From: Microcyclospora pomicola
Taxonomy: Eukaryota; Ascomycota; Dothideomycetes; Capnodiales
NCBI GenBank assembly: GCA_002786065.1
Contig: NHNY01000030.1
Span: 248,001-312,000, forward strand
Direction of reading: 5' to 3'
Length of the DNA stretch: 64,000 bases
A program made the translations under genes and the position numbers. Below are positions 1 through 10,984 of the stretch, piece by piece. Positions within the stretch are counted from its first letter, which is position 1. Each line of letters begins with the position of its first letter. The notes beneath the pieces were generated by a model that saw nothing but the letters and a program-made list of their open reading frames with translations, searched no databases and was not told the DNA's origin.

Positions 1-309
1 CCAAGCTATGCCCAAAATGCGATGCGCACCTCTTGAGTTTCCCCCTTTCTTCCTACCTAGCGTATGCATCCACCCCGATCATGCAATATACCACTTCTCC
101 CGATCTGTCGAAACAGATGTCATGGCTTCGCGACTGTCTCATACAAAGCTGCCAGGAAGCTTGTACGATGACATCCTCCGATCCACGATCTCTTCTCTGC
201 TACGCGCCGCTTGCAGCGCCGACTTGCCCGCTGCTTCCAGCAACATCCACTGCTGGCGCAGGTGCTCGTCGCTGGTCGCGCGCTCAAACGCCTTCAGATC
301 GCGCGGCTC
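1..309. other. Left edge, downstream of the elongase gene
   Basis: This is the 3' flank of the fatty acid elongase gene. Short open stretches occur on both strands, but none has a recognisable motif or splice structure. I see no gene here. Confidence 0.5.
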
Positions 310-1445
310 CTATGCCTTCCTGCTTCGGGTCGACCGCTGAGAGGTGGAGGTACCAGAGATGTCCTTACCGGAGCTGGTGGCCACTCCGCTCGGCGCGAGG
401 CTGGAAGGACCGCCTGACAATCGGCGACGGATCTGCGGAACGTCCGGGACTTGCTCGTCCTTCATCTCGACAAGAGCGGAGACGGCGCGGCCACGCGTCT
501 TCTTGGTCGGCTTGTTGTAGGTCGAGATGTAGAAGCCGATGAACAGGACCAGGTAGCTAGAGAGGATGGCCATGCCGGCGATGGCCGCGAACTCCTCGCC
601 CGCACACATTCCAGCACTTGGGAGCCAGGGGAAGTAGCTGGCGGAGAAGTAGGTGTAGGACGCAAAGTAGACGAATCCGAGATCGATGATGAATTGGGTG
701 ATCTGCAACACGGTGATGTATTTCTTCCACCAGATGCGAATGCCTCGTGCGGATTGGAAGTAGTACCAGTACATGACGACGTGTACGGTCAAGTTCAACG
801 TGATGGGTACCCAGGAGACGGCTGTGAGTCCAATGAGCTGAGTGAAGCAGAGAAGTGCGGTGGCTCCGTGGTGGTAGGTGTGGAGGAAGGTGAGCGGCTT
901 CTTCTTGAGGAAGAGAAAGCACGTATCGAGGAGTTCAAGGTACTTGGTCAGGTAGTTGAGCTGGATAAGCGCAATGCATGTCAGCGCAGGTACTTGAGAT
1001 TATCACGCTGATCAATGGAGGTAGAGAGAAGACATACGTAGTACAGCACCACCAGCTCGTTCGTCCATCCACCTTCTTTGTGGCAGATCGCATGGAAGAC
1101 ACCATGTCTTGCCAAAGTGGGGATCAATTGCTCGAGAAACAGGAACAGCAAAATGCCACTGATGGCCGTCAGGTAGAAGTTGTGGATCTTGAAGAGACCA
1201 TTCAGCTTGAGAGCCGGTCGGTTCCTCATGACCTCGCGACCACCAAAGATGATGATGTAGTACGTGACCAATGCGATCGACGTCTCGGTCAAGGTGGACA
1301 TGGGGACCTTGCCCGACTCGAAGCGGAAGTCCTCAGCCCTGTAGCCTACGACGGCCTCGAAGGCTTTGGAGAAGATGGGCCATAACGCCAATCCGAATGG
1401 TCGGTCCAGGGTCGGCGCCCCGAATTGAAGCCAGTCCACGGTCAT
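310..1445 (-). CDS. ELO-family very-long-chain fatty acid elongase
   Basis: Condensing enzyme (3-ketoacyl-CoA synthase) of the ER elongase complex, extending fatty acyl-CoA with malonyl-CoA for sphingolipid and membrane synthesis. Two exons, 1445-1038 and 960-310, give 352 residues, close to yeast Elo2/Elo3. The 77-nt intron has donor GTATGT, a GCTGAC branch site and acceptor CAG, and joins ...VVLYY to [13 protein letters not shown]. The ELO histidine box HTYHH lies just after the join (about 868-882), preceded by the family's [11 protein letters not shown] stretch. Several hydrophobic segments surround it. The tail is basic and Ser/Thr-rich with no clear KKXX signal. It diverges from COX6 across 1.6 kb. 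Substrate chain length cannot be read from sequence, so I give no ELO number. Confidence 0.93.
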
Positions 1446-3084
1446 GATTGCGATTGTATGTGATTCGCGCTCTTATCGTTGGTTCTCTGCTTCGAAGTCG
1501 ACGCGGCCGAAGGAAGGAGAGGCTCTCGTTTGTGTGGACGGCTCAATGTGAGATGAAAATGAGGTTGCGGCAATCGGCGGAAGGACTGAAGGTCGTGTCG
1601 CGTGCAGCAGATGAATCAAGCGCGTCTCGAATGAGAACAGGTGGTGAAGGAACGAAAAGAAAGGGTCGTCGACAGTGACGATGCCCTGCGAAGATGATGA
1701 TAAAAGGTAGAATGGAAGGAAAGGTAGTCGAGGTGGTGAGTATTGTGTTTATTGCACGTAGTGTCGGAGTCGTTGTCAAGACATGGGATGAACTATCGAT
1801 TAGCCTGCCGAATTTATTCAATTAGGGGCCCGACAGGCAATAAAAACACCAGCACTATCGCTCGTCGCCACAGGTCTACGCGGGAAATTGCTCCAAAGTG
1901 CTCATCTCTGCTGCTCTTCCGGCCGTAGACGACATGCGTCTTGTCGAGGTCAACAATATCGATGGGTAGAACTCTGACATGATCGTATCTGAGGCCTTCG
2001 GATGTGCGGAATTGGACGTTGGGGGGCTACAGACGCCAATTGCCTGCGATTGCTCCCATCTTTTCATCGTTTTACCGCACGAAACAACGGGCCGAACGTA
2101 GATCATCTCAAGAATCTTGAATCCACGACTGGAGATCAGCACAAGGCATGTGGTTCCTGGATTGAAGGATGATGTATTTTGCCTGGAGTCAGGACGAGTC
2201 GGCAACAGATCATTGTGAACACTCTACTCTGTGAGAAACTTTACTGCTGCCCCCTGCAGGATGAATACTGTCATTTCTTTGGTTGCCTGAACCCACCGAT
2301 TAGGTGGTTGGAAATTCACCAAGCACCGTACGCACGTTTGAACATGGACGATAATGTGCTCGTTGCGCCATCTGATGATTGTCATGTTACCATTCCTTCA
2401 CGTCCGACTGGTCTGCTTGCTTACGGCCGGACATCGGATGCTACAGGATGCAGACCAGGCTATGGGATACACAACCTTGTTGAACTCGAACGCCTTTCTC
2501 CGTTGTCGCCGTGGGTTGTCATAAGGTGTAGATGGAGATACATGTATGCTTGCCTAAAGTAAGGTATCGAGTCAACGAAAAGTGACCACAAGTCATGCTG
2601 GATGAAACCACTGTGTGATGAGATGCGTGTCGTTCCTGGTCATTGGTCGCCGATATTTGTCGTTTGACTTTGATCAGAGTAGAACAAACTCTGATCCACG
2701 GCGAGGTTTCAATGACTGAACTGTGATGCTGCAGCTGTGGATGAGCTTGGCGCGACAGACACGAGAGCTGTCGTGGAGCTGCAGCTCGCTCAGCAACCTT
2801 TTTTTGAACATCTTGTTCTGATTCTACTGAACAGCCTGATCATCAATTCTATTCGACACCTCGTGCTGAGAACAGGTTGTACTGACCCATCAGAAGTAAA
2901 GTCGCCGTTCGACCACTCTCTGGCGTCCGAAGACTTTCCGGGGCTGGTAGAAGCGGGTTCGACCGAGGAGTCCGCCGAACGACTTCAATCTGTGCCAGGC
3001 CAACTCCGTCAAGCACAAGCAATAACAGCTCGCCGGCACCAACAACTCCACGCCCTCCGACCACCTCTCCACTCCAGCACAATC
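1446..3084. other. Divergent intergenic region, elongase and COX6
   Basis: This stretch carries the 5' regions of the elongase gene (leftward) and COX6 (rightward). Open stretches such as 2179-2562 (+) and 1876-2205 (-) show no recognisable protein features. The frame of COX6 stays open upstream to about 2737 but holds no upstream in-frame ATG, so it is probably leader. Confidence 0.5.
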
Positions 3085-3817
3085 ATGTCTTCCGCCGCAT
3101 TCGTCCGTATCGCGCGGACCCGCTTCGTCGCCGCCCCCATCCGTCGCGCCGCCTTCGCACGACCGACTGTCTGCTCGCAGTCTTTCAGCACCTCCCTCGC
3201 CCGCCGCGCCGCCTCCTCCCCCGACGTCGATGCCCACGACCCTCACCACGAAGAGAGCTTCGAGGAGTTCACCGCAAGGTAAGAACGGAGCGGAAATGGA
3301 GAGCAGGGCGACTTCAATGGCATCCCCGGGTTTCGCGTGAGAGAATTCGAGAGCTGGGCAATTATGCACGCAAACTGCCTCAGATCCGACTGCTCGCACC
3401 CTGATACCTTGGGATCGCCTCCGTCTTCTTCTAGGGACCCCTCATTGACATATTGCCCTCCCCACGCAGATACGAGAAGGAGTTCGAGCAGGTCAACGAC
3501 GTCTTCGAGCTGCAGCGCAACCTGAACAACGCCTTCGCATACGATCTCGTGCCCTCGCCTTCCGTCATCACCGCCGCGCTCCGGGCAGCCAGACGGGTCA
3601 ACGACTTCCCCACCGCCGTGAGGGTCTTTGAGGGTAAGTGTCGAACATGTCGGACGTCCATGCGATGAGTTGCTGACGGGGCTTTTGCACGCTAGGTATC
3701 AAGGCCAAGGTCGAGAACACCGCCCAATACGATGAGTATCTCAAGGAGCTGCAGCCGATACGGGAGGAGCTGGGTATCAACCTGAAGGAAAGCATGTACC
3801 CGGAATCCTCGGCATAA
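3085..3817 (+). CDS. COX6: Cytochrome c oxidase subunit 6 (Cox5A family)
   Basis: Nuclear-encoded matrix-side subunit of respiratory complex IV. Three exons (3085-3278, 3470-3633, 3696-3817) encode 159 residues. The introns (191 and 62 nt) have donors GTAAGA and GTAAGT. The first 45 or so residues form a typical presequence, rich in Arg, Ala and Ser without acids. The mature part starts at the acidic HDPHHEESFEEFTARYEKEF stretch and runs through the family core: FELQRNLNNAFAYDLVPSP, ALRAARRVNDFPTAVRVFEG and the C-terminal ELGI region. The start is the first in-frame ATG. The length and all exon joins agree with fungal Cox6. The neighbouring elongase is divergent and functionally unrelated. 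Confidence 0.96.
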
Positions 3818-5028
3818 GCATATCGCGCGATCGAGTCAAAGGGGAAACGTGGTGCAGTGTAGAGAGGTTGCGTGGTTGAAAAAGGCCATTGGAGCGTGTG
3901 AGTGGAAGAAATGTGAGCGAGAGACCACTAGAGCGTCGATATGGTGTAAGAAGAGTTCATTGTACATTTGGGCGCGCAGATGAGGAGGGAGCTTTGCGAG
4001 CTGAGCGTGTGTATATGGACTATGCTGCCTCGTGTTTGTGATACAACCACCTCTGCTCCACCATTTTATCCTACACTCATCCTCGCTCGCTTACTGAATT
4101 CTACGCGACCCTACTTGAATGTCTTTCCTCCTCTGGAATGTACAATCATCTGCTCATGAAAGATTCACAAGACTCACCCAATTCACAACGGTATGACTGA
4201 ACGCCAGGCAGGCTTCGCTGCTCATACCGCTATACCCTACAAGTCTACCGTTTCTCAGATACATGGAAGCTCACAGCCTCCGAGACCAGGGTCAAGAGCT
4301 CATGTGACACAACTGCAGTTCTCAAGCGCGTGGTAACACAGACATGGAAAGGATGGTGCATGTTTTCTGGCATGATGCTCTCACGAACGATATCTATCTC
4401 ACGCACGAGGCTCAGACGTGATGGTGATTGTTGGGCGTGTGAATATTGTACACGCGTTCTGCACTGTTGTCGGTGCTCGATGTGCCGGACAGCCTATAGA
4501 CGCAGTACATCATTCTGGCATTCTCTCTGATCGAGGAGGCCCACGATCATATTTGATTTCTGAAGGTCGGAGTATCCATCCCACGAGCACGTCTCGAAAC
4601 AGGTTCTCCACGGCCATATGCACAACAATTTCGTCCTGAAGTACGATTGAGGATGCCTAGCGCTGAAGTGTCGTGACATGATCAATCACTGCCGACTTGT
4701 GTCGGTACGGACGCGGAAGTCGTCATCCACGTTATGTACTGTCGGAGACTCGTTTCCGATCCATCGGTGCAGCGGCGGCCGCGGCGCGGAGCTGATCGCG
4801 ACAGCAAGTAATCTTCGAGGCCATGCTCACTCGTACTGATTCGTGTAGAATCAGGTGTGGTCTGGCCGCGGCGTCTAGAGAAGAGTCTTTTTACTCGTGG
4901 TTTTCTCCTGCAAGTACCGTTCTTCGTGGATCGTCAAGACACTCGTTTTGCATCATCAGCGATATGACACCTAGAGGCTACGCGATATAAGATCCGACTC
5001 GTCGCTGTTTGGTCCAAACTCATGACTT
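3818..5028. other. Convergent intergenic region, COX6 and COG2
   Basis: About 1.2 kb between the 3' ends of COX6 and COG2. Only short uninformative open stretches are present, and I recognise no gene, RNA or repeat. Confidence 0.45.
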
Positions 5029-5916
5029 TCAAGACCCTTTCAGCACTCTCACAACCTCATCGCCAGCTCCGAGGTCTGCGTACAACCTCGTCACCGCCAG
5101 AACAGCGTCTTGGATCTTCGCAGTTCTGGCTTGTCGTAGTGCTGCGGCAAGGTCGAGGAGAAGGATCTTCCGTATCTCATCGACACGAGGCTGCAAGTAT
5201 TGTAGAAAGGGATGGGTAGCTCGAGCCTGGGTTACTTGGAACACCTGCGACTGGATCCGAGAAATGTTCCGCGTGATTATGAGATATCCTTTGGCTTGTC
5301 GTCGTAGTCTGGTAACTGGGATGGAGCCATAGTGTGTATCGTCCTCGTCCTCATCCTCATCGTCCAGTTCCTGAGCTTCAGCCGCTAGCTCATCACTGGC
5401 CTTAATGTTCAGACTAGACTCGAGCTCTGTCGTCTTTTCTTCCACCTCCAGCATTTGCCGACCCAGCCCAATCTCTCGTCTTGATGTCCTCCTCTCCTGC
5501 AGCAGATTCTGCATGTCGACGCTCCGCTCCTGCACTGCTTTCTTGATCCCCTCAATCTCCCTCTCAAACCCCAGCAAACCCACTCGCACCATTTCGACTT
5601 TCTCCTCTCCTCCTTTGAGATCAGAGCCCAAGCTTAGGAATTCCTCATAGTTGCCGTTCACCAGGTCCAGCAATTCCCGGCTTAGAAGCTGTGACCTTTG
5701 TCGCAGATCAGATCGCAAATCCTCAAGAGTTTGGTGACGGTTCCGAAGTGTGGACAGATATGTTTGAGGCTCGAAGGTAGGGCTGAGAAAGTCTTTCCGG
5801 GGAAGTTCTTCGGGATATGGTAATGTGTCGAGGTCGTCCGAGTCCGAATCTGTGGTGTACCCTGGAGTGGAGTTCGTAGAGGCACGCTCTGTTGGGATAT
5901 ACATCTTGGGAGACAT
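5029..5916 (-). CDS. COG2: Conserved oligomeric Golgi complex subunit 2 (short fungal form)
   Basis: Lobe-A subunit of the COG tethering complex, which acts in retrograde transport within the Golgi. Single exon of 295 residues; the true start is ATG 5916 (MSPKMYIPTE), although the frame stays open two codons further at a TTG. The COG2 N-terminal helix-bundle domain spans about residues 35-145: the LPRKDFLSPTFEP entry, then LRSDLRQRSQLLSRELLDLVN and NYEEFLSLGSDL. A predicted coiled coil follows, with an acidic run (DDEDEDEDD) near 190. Animal COG2 is over 700 residues; from memory, filamentous ascomycete orthologues are about this short, so I do not read it as truncated. It diverges from the NADH pyrophosphatase gene across 562 bp. 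Confidence 0.85.
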   Translation of the reverse strand: MSPKMYIPTERASTNSTPGYTTDSDSDDLDTLPYPEELPRKDFLSPTFEPQTYLSTLRNRHQTLEDLRSDLRQRSQLLSRELLDLVNGNYEEFLSLGSDLKGGEEKVEMVRVGLLGFEREIEGIKKAVQERSVDMQNLLQERRTSRREIGLGRQMLEVEEKTTELESSLNIKASDELAAEAQELDDEDEDEDDTHYGSIPVTRLRRQAKGYLIITRNISRIQSQVFQVTQARATHPFLQYLQPRVDEIRKILLLDLAAALRQARTAKIQDAVLAVTRLYADLGAGDEVVRVLKGS

Positions 5917-6478
5917 CCTCAAGCTGAATCTGGGTCAAGGAAAACAAGTATATATCGAAGCACACGAGACGCCCTGTATATGTGTGTCTAAGGTGGCAGA
6001 CTGCCGTGTGGGGCACAACATCGTGGACGATGTGTAGTGCAGCTGTGATGAAGTGCCTCAGGCGTCACAAACGCAGCTGCTCGACATCACATCAAGGTAC
6101 AAACGAATGTAACTCTTGTTACGCGTAGCACTTCGACATTATTGATATACATGATAGATCGACATCAGACGCAATAGTCATCTGTGTCGCTATCGATGGT
6201 ACAACCAAAAGTCCAGACTTACAATATCGCATTCGTCCGGACAGGAACAGACTGTGACGCCCACGATATTCTTAAAACGCATCATGACGACGGCCCCTCT
6301 AGTTCTAGTGGGCGACATGGCGGATCGCATATCTAGCAGATCTGTCGGCCTGATTACTACACCAGACCACCGACATGCATAAGATCGCCTTTCAAACCAA
6401 ATAAAAGTCCGCTGGCAGTTTCGTTCATTGTTTTCTACAGTCCCAGATAAACCGCGATCTTCGACTTAACGTTAGACT
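5917..6478. other. Divergent promoter region, COG2 and NPY1-type gene
   Basis: 562 bp shared 5' region of two divergent genes. No additional gene or repeat recognised. Confidence 0.5.
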
Positions 6479-7906
6479 ATGCCGTCGATTCAACCCGACC
6501 TCCCACCGCCAGCCCACCCCGACATTGACTCCATGCTTTCCCGCAAGGTAGAGATGAATCTTGACTGCGTGTACCACATCTCCAATATTGACCAGGTCGT
6601 CCCTAGTTTGGAAAAGAGGTAGCAAACTACTTCTCTGGCTCTCCTCTGAACCGTCTGGGGTTCCTTCGCAGCGATCACAAATTCCTCTCGAGCGCCCTCA
6701 CACATCCCAGCACCTCATTCCTGCTCTGCAACAACCTGCAACCTCTCGTACTTCCGGACACACGCCCAGGCGCTGGAAAGCTCGCCTATGTCAAATATGA
6801 TGATATCAAGTCGCTTATCGGAGAGGATCCGTACAAGACTTCCGAGGAGGACATCATGGAGGCATTCGACAGCAGCAAATATGTCCCACAGATGATCTTC
6901 TTGGGCATTGATGAGAAGCAGAAGGATGGATTGAAGTACCAGGGCAAGAACGTCTACACTGGAGCGCCATACTTTGCCATCGACGTGACGCCAAGAATGA
7001 GCTTGAAGGACGAATGCGAGAAGTTGATTGAGAATACCAAAGCGAAAGGCCTTGATTTTGCGAAAGGTCGCGTGATGGATGTGGAAGCTTCGGATGGTAT
7101 GTTTCCAGATTTGATGCAAGAGGGTTCAAAGTCGAAACACTAACAACGTTTCTGCAGCTGCAATCTATGCCGAAGCTCGACAGCTTCTAGACTGGAACGC
7201 GCGCAACCCCTTTTGTGCACAATGTGGCCAGCCAACTATGTCTGTGAACGGCGGCTTCAAGCGTACCTGCCCTCCAAGCGATATGAGCCGAAAAGCTACG
7301 AATGTGGTCCCATCGAACTCTGCGGCTGGTGATGCAAATTCGACAGTAGAAGCTCTGGAAAACCGTACTCGTGCCCCTTGTGCAACGCGCAAAGGCGTAT
7401 CCAACCTATCATTCCCTCGGACCGACCCTACAGTCATCATGGCGGTTGTGAACCACCGTGGGGACAAGATTCTCCTTGGACGACAGAAGACTTGGCCGCC
7501 ATATTGGTACTCGACGCTCGCCGGCTTCGCAGAACCTGCTGAATCGATCGAGGAAGCCGTTCGACGAGAAGTTTACGAAGAGGCGGGCGTGTTCCTCGGC
7601 CGCGTGGTGATTCACAGCACGCAGCCGTGGCCGTACCCGGCCAATCTCATGATTGGAGCCATCGGGCAGGCTGTTCCCGAAGGCGAGACCATTGATCTCG
7701 GCAACGACCCTGAGTTGGAACACGCCAAATGGTTCGACTTCGATGAAGTACGTGAGGCGTTGAGAGTGGGGACGAGTGGGCTGGGCGAGAACGCCGGATC
7801 AGAGTACAAGGAAGGTGGTTTGAGACTCCCGCCGAGCACGGCGATTGCCAATCAACTGATGACTTCGGTCGTCAATGGGTTCGCAAGTGGAGACGCAAAG
7901 ATCTGA
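6479..7906 (+). CDS. NPY1: NADH pyrophosphatase (NUDT12/Npy1-type Nudix hydrolase)
   Basis: Hydrolyses NADH and related dinucleotides to NMNH and AMP; orthologues are peroxisomal. Three exons (6479-6547, 6607-7096, 7158-7906) give 435 residues. The first join restores the conserved N-terminal SRKFGKEVANYFSGSPLNRL. Domains in order: N-terminal NUDIX-like domain (about 25-185), zinc-ribbon region with CAQC near 207 and further Cys in KRTCP and RAPC, then the catalytic Nudix domain. The Nudix box fits GX5EX7REXXEEXGX (GFAEPAESIEE... ending REVYEEAGV, about 309-331). The C-terminus AKI is only a weak match to a PTS1 signal, so peroxisomal location is inference. Introns are 59 and 61 nt. It converges on the uL1m gene with 163 bp between stops. 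Confidence 0.92.
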
Positions 7907-8069
7907 AGTCGCGGCTTTCTGGCATACCGTATGCATTGTTAGTCGGCTTCACAGTATAGGTAGCAACTAGATTTGTTGTTACATATTGAACAGAAGTTAC
8001 TGTACAGATCAGAAATGCGCTCATGACATTCTTGACACTTTCCACCTTCTCTTCATGTCGTGTCGAATC

Positions 8070-9071
8070 TCACACCACCTTGAGATCCGCCAGCTGTACA
8101 CTATCCGGCCCTCGTAGATCCCCGGTCAGACTCATCCCTGGACCATTCGTGCTGCTCAGCACCACTTCGTGAATCTCCTTAGGCGTTCGGTCTTGGATCC
8201 CGACGATATCTCGTCTCAACCCATCCATGAATGCCTTCACATTCCGTTGCAGCTCTTCCGGCGTGAACCCCATTTGCCCAACCGCCATGCGAACCACTCC
8301 ATTGCGCTCGCGATATTCGCTCGCGCCCATCATCTCACGTAGACTGGCCCGGATGTCCTTCACCACAGTCCCCGTCTTCGCGCTCGGCATCAGCCCACGC
8401 GGACCCAGAATCCGCGCCACGCCGCTCTTCTGCAACACCGCCACGCTGTCCGTGTGGCAGATGCATCGGTCGAACTCGATCGTGCCTGCCCGCACCAGCT
8501 CGAACACGTTCTCCTCACCCACCAGCACCGCGCCGTTCGCTCGGGCGATCGTCGCCTCTGGTCCCTCCTCGGGGCATATCACGCAAGTCCGTATCTCGGT
8601 CTTGACGGGGTGTGGCAGTCGCATGCGGTTGCGGATGGTCGCGCCGGACTTCAATGTGCGGAATCGAACGGCTAGCTCGTATTTGCTGCTCGTGGGGGGA
8701 CGACCGACTTCTGCTGCTTTTAGATATCTGAATCACAGGGCGGTCAGCGGGTGATAGCTCGAATGACATGATCTCCGAGTCTGGTACTGGGAATTTGAAG
8801 ATTAATAGCACGCTAATAGCACATACCGCATAGCATCTGCCAATGGAAACTGGATGGCTTGTCTGAGATCTGGAGTGAGAAAGGTTGCTCGAGCTTTCGT
8901 TCTCTTCCGATTCGAGTCTCTCTTCTTGGGTTTGTCTGATGCATTACGGACTTGGGTTTGCGCGAAAGGTAGGAGAAATGGCGGCGGAAGGCTTCGTGAT
9001 TGCAGACGCAGTGGTAGCGATTTGGTGGTGGCCGAGAGGCGTGAAGAGCAGACCCGTCCAGAGGACGACAT
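8070..9071 (-). CDS. MRPL1: Mitochondrial large-subunit ribosomal protein uL1m
   Basis: Builds the L1 stalk of the mitochondrial 54S/large ribosomal subunit. Two exons (9071-8827, 8727-8070) encode 300 residues. The 99-nt intron has GTATGT, branch CGCTGACC and acceptor CAG, and joins ...LADAMR to YLKAAEVGRPP. Residues 1-45 are a basic mitochondrial presequence. The L1 fold follows, with the signature ILGPRGLMPSAKTGTVV in the second half. I chose ATG 9071 because an upstream in-frame ATG (9146) would put a non-targeting peptide ahead of the presequence. It shares a 461-bp divergent promoter with the DUF1295 gene. Confidence 0.93.
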
Positions 9072-9532
9072 GATGGGTGGGCTGTGACGATTGATCGTGG
9101 AAAGATGGATTTTGTCGTGATTTCGATTGTTACATGTTCCTGACATTGAACTTCAGATGCTCGGCTACATCTACCGAGAGAAGTCCGCCAGCCCTGTGGC
9201 TGAAATTATCAGCCACAAGGAACCTTAATGGACATACATGTCTATATACTTCTCCGGCAGCTCCTGCGGCCGAACGATGAGGACGTCGATCGAGACATGA
9301 CTTACAGTTTCAGAGACGACAATTATCATCCAGATGGCTTCCTAACGCGATTTCTGAAATATCTCGTGGACGACTGTAGATCATGTCCTGTCGGGGTGTT
9401 TCTTCACATCCGACCTCGAGATGCAGCTTGAGCTTTGACCAACCTGTTGGATGACATGACATGCATGACTTCAACTCGCAGTGATCGCGCCCTGTCTCTA
9501 TACTGATAACACGCCTCACTTCAGTGATCATC
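9072..9532. other. Divergent promoter region, uL1m and DUF1295 genes
   Basis: 461 bp shared 5' region. It contains the inverted repeat listed separately at 9195-9217; no gene seen. Confidence 0.5.
9195..9217. repeat. Perfect 9-bp inverted repeat
   Basis: TGTGGCTGA and TCAGCCACA flank a 5-nt AATTA spacer. It sits roughly midway in the uL1m/DUF1295 divergent promoter. It could be a dimeric regulator site or a chance hairpin; nothing further can be said from sequence. Confidence 0.6.
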
Positions 9533-10395
9533 ATGTCCTCCGCCAACGAGAAGAAACGCGTCGATCTCGTCGATCGCACGCACAAAGGCAGAAGTCTTCC
9601 GGGGACTTTGAGCTTCGTTGGGTCTCGCGCCGTTGAGCCCATCCTCCAATATGGGATCCTCGCTCAAGGATGGGGTACTTCTTTGATCACTTCCTTGCGC
9701 GGTAGCGTCTTGCCACAAGGTCCTCCAGCCGTCACAAACACTCCTTGGGACCGCCTAGGTCTTTCACCCTACCGCAGCATTCTCCTCGGCATGTCTGTCG
9801 GGTCAATGCTGAAGCAGAACTTCCACATTCTGGCCATCATGCAGGAGGAGATGGGCGTGGGTGGAGGTCTCGCAGTGGGAGTCTTGAACGCAGTTCATAA
9901 CTCTCTCAATGCTCTCTTGTTCGTCTGCGCTCAAACGAGTGCTAGCGTCAACGGCGAGCAGTTCCCCCAAACGCCACTGGTCGTGGGCTCGACGATGTAT
10001 ACTGTGGGCTTGTTCCTGGAGTGGTATTCCGAAGTCCAGCGAGCAGCGTGGAAGAAGGATGCTAGGAACAAAGGCAAGGTCTACTCTGGTGGCTTGTTTG
10101 GGCTGTCCAGACACATCAATTATTTTGGCTACACTCTTTGGCGTTCTGGGTACGCAATAGCCGCTGGTGGATATATCTGGGGTGCCGTCATTGGTAGCCT
10201 GCTCACGCTCGATTTCACTCAAAGAGCTGTGCCAGTGCTGCAAGATTACCTGGAGAAGAGAGTAGGTCATCAAGATCAAGATCATGGCTCTAGCTCGTGA
10301 AAGCACCATCTTGCTAACTTCACTCACAGTATGGCGAGCAGTATCGAGAGTACGAGGAAGCTGTACCCTATAAATTCGTACCATTCCTGTGGTAG
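9533..10395 (+). CDS. DUF1295/steroid-reductase-like integral membrane protein
   Basis: Multi-pass membrane protein of the DUF1295 family, related to the C-terminal domain of steroid 5-alpha-reductases and to isoprenylcysteine methyltransferases. Two exons (9533-10261, 10330-10395) give 264 residues; the 68-nt intron (GTAGGT...CAG) joins DYLEKR to YGEQYREYEE. Visible family features are the GLFGLSRHINYFGYTLWRSG segment (about residues 185-205), the following hydrophobic helices, and the C-terminal PYKFVPFLW, where this superfamily binds cofactor. The ATG at 9533 is chosen over an upstream GTG. The substrate is unknown; a lipid- or sterol-modifying reductase or methyltransferase is inferred from the fold family only. 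Confidence 0.8.
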
Positions 10396-10984
10396 ATCGG
10401 GCTTTAATCACCTGAGCATATGAGGACATATAGTGATCATGATGTAACATCACAAAATATCTCTCACCTCATCAGATCAGGACTCTATTTGATTGTATCG
10501 CCGAACAGCTATGCTTGACCTAAGGACTGCGGATGACTTACCTGACACGCATTCCCAGGATCATCTATCTGCATTACGTAGCAGCGTGAAGCGTCACCAA
10601 GCATTGAGCTGTCACTTCACCCGGACCGCTACAAGATACCTATAATGTAGAGAGCGAACGTGCATACCTACTGGATTGTGCAGCGTCACACCAGTGACAT
10701 TTTTCCATTGTGGTATGGCAAATCATCCATAGTACCACGAAGATAGCCTATCGCCATCTTGGTCCACCAGCAGGTGACTTACCTGCCATGGATCAGCTGC
10801 CGCACACATATCTGGGCTACATGTCCTATGAAGACATTTATACTGCCGTTACATCTAAGTCACGACCTGATAATTAATTCATCACTGTAAGTACAAGCTA
10901 GCCTGGCTAACGAAAAGTGTATATATACATACAAGTCTCTTTTACCTCCTTCGAAACAGCAACGCAGACACTCCATAACTAGAT
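10396..10984. other. Intergenic, promoter of the 10985 gene
   Basis: 589 bp with no gene recognised. A 6-bp inverted repeat (GCAGGT/ACCTGC, 10770-10786) and the TATA-like element at 10920 are the only structures I noted. Confidence 0.45.
10920..10927 (+). promoter_or_regulatory. TATA-like element
   Basis: TATATATA lies 58 bp upstream of the ATG at 10985, a plausible TATA box for the unrecognised 535-residue protein gene. Confidence 0.4.

Noticed and set aside
1876-2205. 109-codon minus-strand frame upstream of the elongase gene
   Set aside because: Low-information sequence without motifs; it lies in a divergent promoter region.
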